28,838 bases of DNA from Bacteroidales bacterium UBA2764 (GCA_002352705.1 DEIW01000156.1:10653-39490); one strand, 5' to 3'. Counted from the first letter of the stretch, positions 21,479 to 28,838 are shown. Notes: generated by a model from the sequence alone, not told the origin. Translations and numbers: made by a program.

Positions 21479-22713
21479 AATTCAGGATTAAGAATGTTTC
21501 TGTCTTTATATATCTGGAAATACAATTCCGTCTTTTGGTCTTGTTCGGGGTCGGTAAAAATGGTACCGATAATCTGTTTTGTATCGACTTTGTCTCCTTG
21601 CTTGACATTTAGTTTGCTTAGGTTGGAGTATACCGTCCGGTAGTTTCCATGTTGGATAATCACGGCGTAAGTGTTGGCTACTAAGAAGCAACTCGTCACT
21701 TCTCCTTTATATACGGCGCGCGCCTTGCTTCCGGCAGTGGTCTGCAGATATACTCCCTTGTTGTCTATCGTTACCTGGCTATATACCGGATGTTGTTGCT
21801 TTCCGTAATGACCGCTGATCATGCCCTTTTCTATAGGCCATGGCAAGCGCCCTTTATTAGCTTCAAACCCTCCGGCTAACAGCTTCTGCTCTTTGGTCAG
21901 CGTTGTCTTGGAGGCTTTTTCCGTCTGCTTGCGGATGATGTCATCTATCTTCTTGTTCAACTCGGCTACGCGTTTTTGTTGCTGCTTGAGTTGTTTGCTC
22001 AGCCCCTTCTCTTTGCTCTTCAGCTGGTTCAGCATGTTCTGCTGCTTACGCTCGTCGCGCTTCAGGTTCTCTTGTTCGCGCTTGCGACTGGAAAGAGCCG
22101 TCATCTTGTCGTCCTTATTGGCCTTCAGCAAGTCGTTCTGCTCGTCAATTTGGACCTGTGTGCTTTCAATCCGTCGTACTTGTTCTTGGCGGAAACGGGC
22201 AAACTCCTGCAAGTATCTTGCGCGACGGGCTAATTGTTGGAAATTGTCACTGCTCAGCAAAAAAAGCAGAGGCGATTGCTGCACGCGTGCAAAATGACTG
22301 GCACGGATCATCTGGGCATAGTCATCCTTGTAGCGTTCTAACACCCGTTGTAATGAGTCGCGGGTAGCACTCAGTTGGTTCATCTCGCGGTTCAGGGCTA
22401 CTATCTCATTATCCAGAGTACGAATCAGTTTCTTCTGGTTTTGGATGTTCTTGCCGATGAGTTGCAACTTGTTCATCGTTGCCGTCTCATCTTTCTTTGT
22501 CTGTTTGAGCATCTTGTTGGTCTGCTCGATCTCGGCTTGCAACTTCTTCTGCTTTTTTTGAAGCTCCTTCACCGAATCCGCTGCGAAGACAAAGGAATAA
22601 GGAATAAGGAGTAAAGACATAAATGCCACTACCCGAATCATGCTCGTCTTTATTCTTTCAGAGAGTGCAGCGAGCGGTCTTTGTTCTTTCAGTGAAACGG
22701 TCTTCATAGCCAT
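21463..22713 (-). CDS. EnvC-like murein hydrolase activator
   Basis: This exported protein is 416 aa if it starts at 22713 (MAMKTVSLKEQR); starting at MKT (22707) is about as likely. A repeat-encoded N-region and a hydrophobic core ending FVFA form the signal peptide. Residues about 45-265 are a long coiled coil (KELQKKQKKLQAEIEQTNKM onward). The C-terminal LytM (M23) domain runs from GRLPWPIEKGMISGHYG to the end. The metal ligands of active M23 enzymes are absent: ...PVYSQVTIDNKGVYLQ replaces HxxxD, and ELYFQIYKD lacks the HxH pair. This fits a non-catalytic activator of cell-wall amidases in division. The gene overlaps neighbours at both ends. Confidence 0.92.
   Translation of the reverse strand: MAMKTVSLKEQRPLAALSERIKTSMIRVVAFMSLLLIPYSFVFAADSVKELQKKQKKLQAEIEQTNKMLKQTKKDETATMNKLQLIGKNIQNQKKLIRTLDNEIVALNREMNQLSATRDSLQRVLERYKDDYAQMIRASHFARVQQSPLLFLLSSDNFQQLARRARYLQEFARFRQEQVRRIESTQVQIDEQNDLLKANKDDKMTALSSRKREQENLKRDERKQQNMLNQLKSKEKGLSKQLKQQQKRVAELNKKIDDIIRKQTEKASKTTLTKEQKLLAGGFEANKGRLPWPIEKGMISGHYGKQQHPVYSQVTIDNKGVYLQTTAGSKARAVYKGEVTSCFLVANTYAVIIQHGNYRTVYSNLSKLNVKQGDKVDTKQIIGTIFTDPEQDQKTELYFQIYKDRNILNPELWIAK
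22588..22618 (-). repeat. CCTTATTC-type tandem in the EnvC signal peptide
   Basis: GACAAAGGAATAAGGAATAA followed by GGAGTAAAGAC encodes, on the minus strand, LLLIPYSFVFAA. It shares AAAGGAATAAGGA with the tract at 21357. Confidence 0.75.
22655..22703 (+). repeat. 18-bp family, two units in the EnvC N-region
   Basis: CTTTCAGTGAAACGGTCT (22686-22703) and a longer form CTTTCAGAGAGTGCAGCGAG plus CGGTCT (22655-22680) are adjacent. On the minus strand they read KTVSLKEQRPLAALSERI. The first unit begins immediately after the DUF4292 stop codon. Confidence 0.82.
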
Positions 22714-23273
22714 TTGCTGATATCTATTTTCTGGTATCTGTTGGTCTTGAGATGAGATACTCGTACAGGTACGTTGGTCTTACGGGCGGGATAGATGATG
22801 TCCAGCTCGATAATCTTGTCCCCTAACGCGTAGATAAGACGTGCTTTGTCTGTGCCCGTCGGGAGCTCGGCGGAACATAACTGCTGTAGTGTCTCCCATT
22901 GAATAGAGGGAGTAACCTTGCGGTTGATCTCCTCGTAGGTGGAAGTGGCGTAGGTCCCGTCTAATTTGTTAATACCTACCAACAGGCTCGGTGTGGCTTC
23001 GAATCGGATCATCTCCATTCCTGCTACCGGCATCACGCTGATGACTAACATCGAGTCACGGACTACTTGCAGTGTCGTGTTGGCGGAAAGTTTGGTATCT
23101 CCTACCAGAATGGTGGCACGGGCATTCTGTATCAGACAGGTATGCCATGCAGGAATCTCTTCTACTGTGGGGGACGTCTTTCCGGAAGAATGACTCGCTG
23201 CTTTCTTCTGGGTGCCGCAACTCACCATTACCATCGCGGCACATAAGACAGATATGAAAATCCTACTTCTCAC
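22704..23273 (-). CDS. DUF4292 domain lipoprotein
   Basis: This 189-aa lipoprotein has a signal ending MVMVSCG followed by a flexible Ser-rich stretch. The rest matches DUF4292 features that I recall in Bacteroidetes, including ARATILVGDTKLSANTTLQV, VRDSMLVISVMPVAGMEMIR and ending RYQKIDISKWL. It has the beta-rich profile of LolA/LppX-like periplasmic proteins, and a lipoprotein-related role is possible but unproven. Its usual neighbours in Bacteroidales, a TPR protein, EnvC and dut, are all present here. It overlaps the TPR gene stop by 11 bp and its stop abuts the repeat in the EnvC start. Confidence 0.88.
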   Translation of the reverse strand: MRSRIFISVLCAAMVMVSCGTQKKAASHSSGKTSPTVEEIPAWHTCLIQNARATILVGDTKLSANTTLQVVRDSMLVISVMPVAGMEMIRFEATPSLLVGINKLDGTYATSTYEEINRKVTPSIQWETLQQLCSAELPTGTDKARLIYALGDKIIELDIIYPARKTNVPVRVSHLKTNRYQKIDISKWL

Positions 23274-24162
23274 CTTTTATTTTCTTAATATGGTTCTCTA
23301 TCTCTGTCCGTGTGGATTCCTGACTGTTATTTAAGGCGCGGTTGAGATAGAATAACGCTAACTCATCCTGTCCCTGCATATGTAAAATCCAGCCGTAAGT
23401 GTCTAAATAAACAGGATTGAACGGTTCCTCACGAATCGTGATTGCGCTCATCTGTTCCGCTTTCTGTAGGTCTCCTTTATGCGTTGCCAAATGATAGGCA
23501 TAGTTGTTTAGAACGCCTAAATGCATGGGCTCTAACGATAAAATCTGCTCATATAGCGCGTAGAGAGTGGACGGCTTGGCATTGATTCGCTCTAATACCT
23601 CCAACTTGAACTGCAAAAAGCGGATGTCTGTTGGATCTGTCTCTAAATATTTGTCCAATGCCTTGATGGCTTTTTTTGCCTTTCCTTGTGCAGCGTAGAT
23701 GCGGAAACGGGTGTAAGCGCTGGATCTCAATCCATCGGCTCCTAAATGGCGGTCTATCTCGTCCTGTGTCTTTAACGCCTCGGACCAATCGCCGTTAGCA
23801 AGACTCTTCTTCATCTTGTCTTCCAAATGGCGTTGCCACTGACCCTCAGGGTCTGATTCATATGCTTGTTTGTATAACTCCGATGCTTTCTCTTTGGCTC
23901 CGATACCATCGTATAGTACACCTAAAAAAGCATTCGTCTGACCGTCATCGGGATTAAGCATGTGACAGAACTCTAACAACGCATAGGCGTCGGCATACCT
24001 TTCTTGCTCGATAGCTTTCTTGGCAGCATACCAATAGTATTTGAATTGCTGCTCTTGCTCCACAGATAATGGGGCCGCTTCCTGCGACTTCTTCTTTGCG
24101 CCCGCATAGGGAATGATCAGTATCGCGCAAAGAATCAAAACTATGACTCTTTTGATGCTCAA
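23263..24162 (-). CDS. exported tetratricopeptide repeat protein
   Basis: This 299-aa protein has a signal-like N-terminus (MSIKRVIVLILCAILIIPYA then GAKKKSQ). Several TPR-like units follow from about residue 39. Examples are QFKYYWYAAKKAIEQERYAD, AYALLEFCHMLNPDDGQTNA and IRFLQFKLEVLERINAKPST. It is an all-alpha scaffold probably mediating protein contacts in the envelope. The last unit (ALFYLNRALNNSQESTRTEI) is partial. It starts 2 bp after dut and overlaps the DUF4292 start, so it lies in the same transcription unit. Partners are unknown. Confidence 0.9.
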   Translation of the reverse strand: MSIKRVIVLILCAILIIPYAGAKKKSQEAAPLSVEQEQQFKYYWYAAKKAIEQERYADAYALLEFCHMLNPDDGQTNAFLGVLYDGIGAKEKASELYKQAYESDPEGQWQRHLEDKMKKSLANGDWSEALKTQDEIDRHLGADGLRSSAYTRFRIYAAQGKAKKAIKALDKYLETDPTDIRFLQFKLEVLERINAKPSTLYALYEQILSLEPMHLGVLNNYAYHLATHKGDLQKAEQMSAITIREEPFNPVYLDTYGWILHMQGQDELALFYLNRALNNSQESTRTEIENHIKKIKGEK

Positions 24163-24164
24163 TG

Positions 24165-24599
24165 TTATTTCCTTCCGCTGTGACCGAAACCACCCGTTCC
24201 GCGTTCGGTGTCGCTCAGTTCACTGACTTCCACTACTTCCGGAGTCTCATGCTTGGCTATCACCATCTGGCAAATCCGTTCGCCAGGCTCGATAGTCTGA
24301 GCTTCTCCACTTAAGTTTATCATAATCACACCTACTTCGCCGCGGTAGTCGGCATCAATCGTTCCCGGTGTGTTCAGTACCGTCAGTCCGCGCTTCAGCG
24401 CCAGACCGCTGCGGGGACGTATCTGGGCTTCGTAGCCTGCCGGCAGTTCAATGAACAGACCCGTAGGAACCAGTCTGCGCTCCAAGGGGGCTAACGTAAC
24501 CGGTTCGCTGATATCACAGCGGAGATCCATGCCCGCTGCTTGCGCGCTCTCGTATCTCGGCAGCGGATTGCTACTCTTATTGATAATCTTCAAAACCAT
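24165..24599 (-). CDS. dut: dUTP diphosphatase
   Basis: This 144-aa trimeric enzyme hydrolyses dUTP to dUMP, keeping uracil out of DNA. All five dUTPase motifs are clear: AAGMDLRC (21-28), RPRSGLA (61-67), LNTPGTIDADYRGEVGV (74-90), GERICQMVI (105-113) and RGTGGFGHSG (133-142). Length and order are normal. The gene is the first of a tight block (dut, TPR, DUF4292, envC) with almost no spacing, following an intergenic hairpin repeat. Confidence 0.97.
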   Translation of the reverse strand: MVLKIINKSSNPLPRYESAQAAGMDLRCDISEPVTLAPLERRLVPTGLFIELPAGYEAQIRPRSGLALKRGLTVLNTPGTIDADYRGEVGVIMINLSGEAQTIEPGERICQMVIAKHETPEVVEVSELSDTERGTGGFGHSGRK

Positions 24600-24700
24600 G
24601 ATTTTTGTTTTTTGTTTCCTGTCTCCTCCCCTTCACGGGGTGAAGAGCTCTGCTCGATCGAACGTCCGGTGGACGTTTGTAGAACAGAAAGAGTGGGGCT
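24600..24700. repeat. GC-rich hairpin element between dut and the lipid kinase
   Basis: The gap contains CTCCCCTTCACGGGG, AGAGCTCT, CGATCG and AACGTCCGGTGGACGTT, the last a perfect 7-bp stem with a 3-nt loop. It ends in AGAGTGGGGC. Such multi-palindrome stretches are typical of REP-like elements. It may be a non-coding counterpart of the GC-rich repeats inside dapB and the U32 gene. Confidence 0.6.
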
Positions 24701-25594
24701 TTAGAACCTCTTCTCTACAAGTACACGTAATCCGTCCTCCACAATTCGGATATGGATATCTTTCTCCATATCTACAGGGTCTCCGTCAATGTGGAAGGGG
24801 GCTGCACTCTCGCGTTCCAGCGTCACTTCTTTGGCACGGAGGGTGTCCATGAAATGACTGTCGTCTATGCTGCCCGCGAAAAGACGGAGTGCGAGTGAGG
24901 CGCTGCCTAAGATGGCATGACTCGACATCAGCATGATATCCATCTTGCCGTCTTGGATGCTGGCTTTCGGAGCAATGAGTGCTTCGTAACCCCATTGGTT
25001 CGCATTAGCGAAAGTAATTAGGAATGCCTTGTGAGTAACGTCTAATCCGTCTCCTACGATGTGGTAGTTTTGAGGGGTATAGGAGAAAACGTCTTTCAAT
25101 ATGTTTTGCAGGTAAGTAGCAAACCCGCGTTTGCTACTACCCGCAAAATGATCAGCAATCAGCGCATCAAATCCTGTACCGCAGGTGCTGACGAACAGCT
25201 TCCCGTTCGCCAGACCATAGTCCACACGTATCGGTTCGGAGTGATTGAGCATTTCTATCGCTTTGTTCACGCGGATAGGGATGTTCAGATGACGGGCAAA
25301 GCCGTTGCCGCTACCCATCGGTAAAATGCCCATAGCGGTTTGGCTGTCACGGACTCCGCGCGCTACTTCGTTGACGGTGCCGTCACCGCCTACTGCTACT
25401 ACCGCATCAAAACCCATGCGGGCGTACTGGCGCGCTAACTCGGTGGCATGACCGGCGTACTCCGTGAAGGCGATATTCGGTAACCACTGCTCGCTGTCCA
25501 AGGTCTGCATAATCAGTTTGGGCAACTTGCGCTTGGCGCTTTGGGTCTCTTTCGAACCCGAAACAGGATTGATGATAAATGCTATATTCTTCAT
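24701..25594 (-). CDS. diacylglycerol kinase family lipid kinase
   Basis: This 297-aa protein belongs to the DAGK/YegS-like lipid kinase family and would phosphorylate diacylglycerol or a sphingoid lipid using ATP at the membrane surface. Motifs include FIINPVSGSKETQSAKRKLP at the N-terminus, VAVGGDGTVNEVARG (67-81) and GILPMGSGNGFARHLNIPI. Near the end is PFHIDGDPVD, a family feature. The length is normal. Bacteroidales make sphingolipids, so dihydrosphingosine or ceramide is a possible substrate, but the sequence does not decide this. It ends 101 bp before dut. Confidence 0.93.
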   Translation of the reverse strand: MKNIAFIINPVSGSKETQSAKRKLPKLIMQTLDSEQWLPNIAFTEYAGHATELARQYARMGFDAVVAVGGDGTVNEVARGVRDSQTAMGILPMGSGNGFARHLNIPIRVNKAIEMLNHSEPIRVDYGLANGKLFVSTCGTGFDALIADHFAGSSKRGFATYLQNILKDVFSYTPQNYHIVGDGLDVTHKAFLITFANANQWGYEALIAPKASIQDGKMDIMLMSSHAILGSASLALRLFAGSIDDSHFMDTLRAKEVTLERESAAPFHIDGDPVDMEKDIHIRIVEDGLRVLVEKRF

Positions 25595-25602
25595 GTTGAA
25601 TA

Positions 25603-27708
25603 TTATTTCACACGTGTGCCCTGTACGTTATACAAGCGTCCGTCATGCTGGATAAAGAGTTGACCGTTGATAAGGAGCTTCTTGCTGCTTGCTTGTTCTG
25701 CAGCCACGCTCTCTACATCCGTCGTACTGCCGCATGTCAGACTGTAGTTGCTGTAACTTGCGCCTTGCCCGCTGATGACGGAAATAGAAGCTACATATGC
25801 GCGTTTGGAAGAGGTGGCTACAGTGATTTGATCGGTGGTGACATCGGACTCTGCTGCAAACTCAAGATTGCTACCCGGCGTCTGAGCGTCACCCAACTGG
25901 GTAGTACCGGCGGTCACGGTCAACTTACCGGTGTCCGTGTTGTACTGAGAAGCGTTGACTACCACTTTGCTAACACTGGCGCTCGAAGAAAGGGTCAGTG
26001 TGATCGTTCCTGCGGCTTTGCCGGTTCCCAGCTTGACACCATACTTTCCTACGTATAGTTTATCTCCACTATAAGAAGCTATACCGCGATCCGTATCTAC
26101 TAATTTGCCCGCGATATTCGATGCATAGTCTTGGGTCCCGTCGTTGGCGGCGGTAACAAAAGTAACAGAGGCAACCTCTTTAGGTTCTGTACTTCCCTCA
26201 CCTAATTGTGCGAATACTGCATAGTAGGTGACAGCCTCTGTCACGCTCTTGCCTTTCGCATCGGTGAAAAGGTCTGCGGGCTTCTCGCCGCTTACAGTAC
26301 TGCTCTTGGTCCATCCTACAAACACATTGCTCTCGGAGCAGTCCGCCGGATTAGCCGGCAGTACCAAGTCGTCTTCCTGTGTGAACTCTGAGGTTGTCTT
26401 TACACCTTTCACAGACCATGTTACCGTTACTTTCGGCAGGTCTTTCTTATCCGGTACAATACCGATGATTACACTCTGCTCCTCGGAGAAATCATAACTG
26501 CCGCCGCCGGCACCGCCACTTCCCGGAGCCAGCTTGGAGAGCAGGTAATAACCGTCGTTACTACCGCTCCATCCCCAGTTGAAATGGAAATAACCCTCTT
26601 TGTCATAACCGTCGCAGATGAAACTGTGACCGCCGCCGCTACCGGCACCGTCATACATGATAGGGTGCTGCTTGTCCAACTCGGCTTTAATCATCGCAGT
26701 CCAGGCCACATCGGTCCAAGTGTCGTAGTATTGCTTGCCTCCGTAGGTATAGCCGTCACGCATATAACTCGTCAACCCGTCTTTCTTATAGCCGAAATAG
26801 GTGACAAATGCGTTCTCTGCGCACGTAGGATCATCCCAATCACCGTAGTTAACGGTATATGTTCCCGAACCTTCGTCCGCATCGTTGCCATACATCATTT
26901 CGGAAGCTACGCCGCAATGATACATCAGCGTAGCAACAGCGGTCGCTTGGGCTGTGTCGTAACTGCCGGAGTAACTGTTCTTCATATTTGCCCAATCGTA
27001 CGTGGTCTCGCCGAAATTAGCAGACTGCTGGCCATAACGTTTGGATTTGGCACCTGTTTTACTATTCGGATCAAGCGGTTGATAGGTGTGACTGCCTGTT
27101 CCCTTTACCGGCCACTGCCAGTAGTTCATCACTTGTGCCATAGCGGTTGCTACACAACCGGTGTAAGCCTTGCTGGAACCGCTACCGGGGCATAAATCCC
27201 AATAAGGGCTGTCTTGGTCCCATGTGGTCTTGATCAACGGACCTACCACAGGAGTGTGAGTGACTTTGGTTCCCTTACGGAGCACCTTCCATTCCGTCTT
27301 CGTCTCTTCGCCGGCTACTAATCCGTCCTTCTCTACTTTCTGGATAAAACGGTTGTACTTGCCCATCCATTTGCGTACGTTGACAGGCATGTTTTCTGTG
27401 TTGAAATGTCCGGTTTCAGAGTACGCTAAAATAGGCCGAACGGCATCATCGGCTGCTACGATCACCCATCCCTCGCCATCGGCGTTTTCATACACATAAT
27501 ACAGGTTTTCCTCCTCCTGCGCCGGAACGGTCTTCATAATCATCTTCTTGGCGGGAGTCTTCTTCACAGAAGAATTCTGCGAACTAACATTCATGAAGTT
27601 GTTCGCTACGAGCGCTGCGTCCTCACGACTGATACGCTCTGCCCATACGGGACTTAGACTTAAGGTCATCACAATGAGTAAACTAAGTACTCGATTCATT
27701 TTTTTCAT
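25603..27708 (-). CDS. secreted C10 (streptopain-like) cysteine peptidase
   Basis: This 701-aa protein has a signal peptide ending PVWA and an inhibitory propeptide (ISREDAALVANNFM and on) to about residue 150. The C10 catalytic domain runs from GPLIKTTWDQDSPYWDLCPG (156-175) to about 400. Cys185 in AYTGCVATAMAQVM and His361 in GGGHSFICDGYD form the active pair, followed by FHFNWGWSGSNDGYY. After it comes an InlB/flagellin-like WTKSSTVSG region, a beta-rich domain, and a C-terminal KLLINGQLFIQHDGRLYNVQ that resembles the sorting signals of Bacteroidales secreted proteins. The ATG at 27708 is chosen because the extra upstream codons cross the promoter. It is divergent from secA. Confidence 0.93.
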   Translation of the reverse strand: MKKMNRVLSLLIVMTLSLSPVWAERISREDAALVANNFMNVSSQNSSVKKTPAKKMIMKTVPAQEEENLYYVYENADGEGWVIVAADDAVRPILAYSETGHFNTENMPVNVRKWMGKYNRFIQKVEKDGLVAGEETKTEWKVLRKGTKVTHTPVVGPLIKTTWDQDSPYWDLCPGSGSSKAYTGCVATAMAQVMNYWQWPVKGTGSHTYQPLDPNSKTGAKSKRYGQQSANFGETTYDWANMKNSYSGSYDTAQATAVATLMYHCGVASEMMYGNDADEGSGTYTVNYGDWDDPTCAENAFVTYFGYKKDGLTSYMRDGYTYGGKQYYDTWTDVAWTAMIKAELDKQHPIMYDGAGSGGGHSFICDGYDKEGYFHFNWGWSGSNDGYYLLSKLAPGSGGAGGGSYDFSEEQSVIIGIVPDKKDLPKVTVTWSVKGVKTTSEFTQEDDLVLPANPADCSESNVFVGWTKSSTVSGEKPADLFTDAKGKSVTEAVTYYAVFAQLGEGSTEPKEVASVTFVTAANDGTQDYASNIAGKLVDTDRGIASYSGDKLYVGKYGVKLGTGKAAGTITLTLSSSASVSKVVVNASQYNTDTGKLTVTAGTTQLGDAQTPGSNLEFAAESDVTTDQITVATSSKRAYVASISVISGQGASYSNYSLTCGSTTDVESVAAEQASSKKLLINGQLFIQHDGRLYNVQGTRVK

Positions 27709-27804
27709 AAAATAATTTGATGTTAGTGTGTTAATAGGGGAATGGATAAGTACAACAAGTTTTCCTCCTCTCTGCGATAACCGCGTATTTACCCAAATCG
27801 GGCA

Positions 27805-27836
27805 CAAAATTACAACATTTTTTCCATATACGCAAG
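27805..27836 (-). promoter_or_regulatory. Bacteroidetes-type promoter for the C10 peptidase
   Basis: On the minus strand CTTGCGTATAT (CTTG at 27836-27833) precedes TAATTTTG (27812-27805) with exactly 20 bp between them. The predicted start is near 27798, giving a 90-nt leader before the ATG at 27708. Confidence 0.75.
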
Positions 27837-27894
27837 AGTACGCGCGAGAATACTGACGATTTGGTAGAAAAAAAGCGCCTGTATGCATTTTATT

Positions 27895-27926
27895 TTTGCG
27901 TATATGAATTATTTTTCGTAACTTTG
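27895..27926 (+). promoter_or_regulatory. Bacteroidetes-type promoter for secA
   Basis: TTTGCGTATAT (TTTG at 27895-27898) and TAACTTTG (27919-27926) are separated by 20 bp. The start point is expected near 27933, about 60 bp before the ATG. It lies 58 bp from the divergent peptidase promoter, so the two could share a regulatory region. Confidence 0.78.
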
Positions 27927-27993
27927 CGCAATTTTTGTATGCAGTGCCACCTATAAATGGTACATGGAAAATGAATAAAAGGTAAATGTCAAT

Positions 27994-28838
27994 ATGAATT
28001 TTGTAGAAATTATTACGAAACTATTCGGCAACAAGGCGCAGAAAGACATGCGAGCCATTCAGCCGATAGTAAATCAGATTAAAGAGCAGTACGAGCGCAT
28101 TGACGCGCTTTCCAATGATGAACTTCGTGCCCGCTCATGGGCGCTCATGGACAAGCTACAGGCTGCTGTGAAGGACAAGAAATCTCAAATCTCAAATCTC
28201 AAATCTCAAATTGAGACCACGCCTATCGAGAAGCGTGAGAAAATCTATAACGAAGTCGACAAACTGGATAAGGAAATCAAGGACAAATACGAGGAAGTAC
28301 TGACCGAGATTTTGCCCGAGGCATATGCGATTGTCAAATCGACCGCTCGCCGCTTTGCCCAAAATGAGACGGTAGAGGTGACCGCAACGGAGATGGATAA
28401 AGCCTTGGCTGCAGATCCGCGTTATGATTTTGTAGAGATAGTAGGCGGAGATAATCTTGCCAAGGCCGTCTATCATAACCACTGGATGGCGGGAGGTAAT
28501 GAGATTCACTGGGACATGATCCACTACGACGTACAGCTCTTCGGTGGTGTCGTTCTGCACCAGGGGAAGATAGCCGAGATGGCTACCGGTGAGGGTAAAA
28601 CCCTCGTGGCAACGCTGCCGGTTTACCTCAACGCCCTCACCCATGAGGGAGTACACGTAGTGACCGTCAACGATTACCTCGCTAAACGTGACTCCGAGTG
28701 GAACGGACCGATTTATATGTTCCTCGGCTTGACGGTGGACTGTATTGACAAGCACCGTCCGAATAGCGACGAGCGCCGCAAGGCGTACGCCTGTGATATC
28801 ACGTTCGGAACGAATAATGAGTTCGGTTTTGACTACCT
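27994..28838 (+). CDS. secA: preprotein translocase ATPase SecA, 3' end outside window
   Basis: The frame starts MNFVEIITKLFGNKAQKDMR at 27994 and stays open to the window end. SecA drives secretion through SecYEG by ATP hydrolysis. Visible features include the nucleotide-binding AEMATGEGKTLVATLPVYL (Walker A) and VTVNDYLAKRDSEWNGPIY, then TFGTNNEFGFDYL. A stretch near residue 64 reads KSQISNLKSQIE and is encoded by a TCTCAAA tandem. It occupies a helical segment where relatives have a similar charged helix, so the length appears unchanged. The gene is divergent from the C10 peptidase. Confidence 0.96.
   Translation, partial: MNFVEIITKLFGNKAQKDMRAIQPIVNQIKEQYERIDALSNDELRARSWALMDKLQAAVKDKKSQISNLKSQIETTPIEKREKIYNEVDKLDKEIKDKYEEVLTEILPEAYAIVKSTARRFAQNETVEVTATEMDKALAADPRYDFVEIVGGDNLAKAVYHNHWMAGGNEIHWDMIHYDVQLFGGVVLHQGKIAEMATGEGKTLVATLPVYLNALTHEGVHVVTVNDYLAKRDSEWNGPIYMFLGLTVDCIDKHRPNSDERRKAYACDITFGTNNEFGFDY
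28182..28212 (+). repeat. TCTCAAA tandem inside secA
   Basis: AATCTCAAATCTCAAATC repeats with a period of about 7-8 in coding DNA of secA. The motif also fills the junction at 17784-17807. The encoded SQISNLKSQI keeps a helix-compatible pattern. Confidence 0.8.

Noticed and set aside
27709..27888. An N-terminal extension of the C10 peptidase to 27888.
   Set aside because: It would run through the promoter at 27805-27836 and would place the obvious signal peptide 60 residues inside the protein.
28192..28755. A 187-codon minus-strand frame at the right end.
   Set aside because: It is antisense to secA, whose SecA motifs and promoter are clear. The frame is a shadow of secA codon usage.

Overview
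The window looks like a chromosomal segment of a Bacteroidales bacterium. The genes have no Shine-Dalgarno sequences. The four promoters I can support all have the Bacteroidetes form (a -33 TTG and a -7 TAnnTTTG). Several protein families are typical of the order: C10 peptidase, DUF4292 and DUF4861 lipoproteins, EnvC, long LepB, FKBP lipoproteins and WbqC. I cannot name a genus. All genes except secA lie on the minus strand, so transcription runs from high to low coordinates. I found no tRNA, rRNA, transposase or CRISPR array.

Layout from the right: the 5' part of secA (+ strand, from 27994) diverges from a secreted C10 cysteine peptidase (27708-25603). A tightly packed minus-strand block follows: a DGK-family lipid kinase, dut, a TPR protein, a DUF4292 lipoprotein, an EnvC-like protein, a FKBP lipoprotein, a Rieske-related lipoprotein, a shortened RimM, a SpoU methyltransferase, a U32 peptidase with a detached C-terminal piece, and a pectin methylesterase. 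A 714-bp gene-free region (15879-16592) then holds a promoter-equipped, highly structured RNA resembling 6S RNA, a second hairpin cluster and the dapB promoter. The last block, 15.9 kb long, runs dapB, lepB, wbqC-like, ilvE, a POT transporter, a coiled-coil protein, rsmI, a flippase, riboflavin synthase, two FKBPs, a second flippase, truA, GH28 polygalacturonase and a DUF4861 lipoprotein that runs off the window. The pectin-related genes (CE8, GH28, DUF4861) sit among housekeeping genes rather than in a SusC/SusD locus.

The most unusual property is a set of short-repeat families that invade gene junctions and coding sequences while keeping the reading frame. Family 1 is a heptad-like repeat (CTTTCGACTTTTGAC on the + strand) read as KSKVESQKSK inside IlvE, WbqC, LepB and the RsmI C-terminus. 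Family 2 is an 18-bp unit close to CTTTTAGCGCAGCGGTCT, found directly after stop codons and inside the N-termini of exported proteins. Family 3 is a GC-rich hairpin repeat read as NLTPTLS, present in DapB and the U32 peptidase with a shared 21-bp core. In addition, nearly every gene junction has its own low-complexity tandem repeat. DapB alone contains about four repeat-like insertions, and three proteins appear to have signal peptides built largely from repeat DNA.
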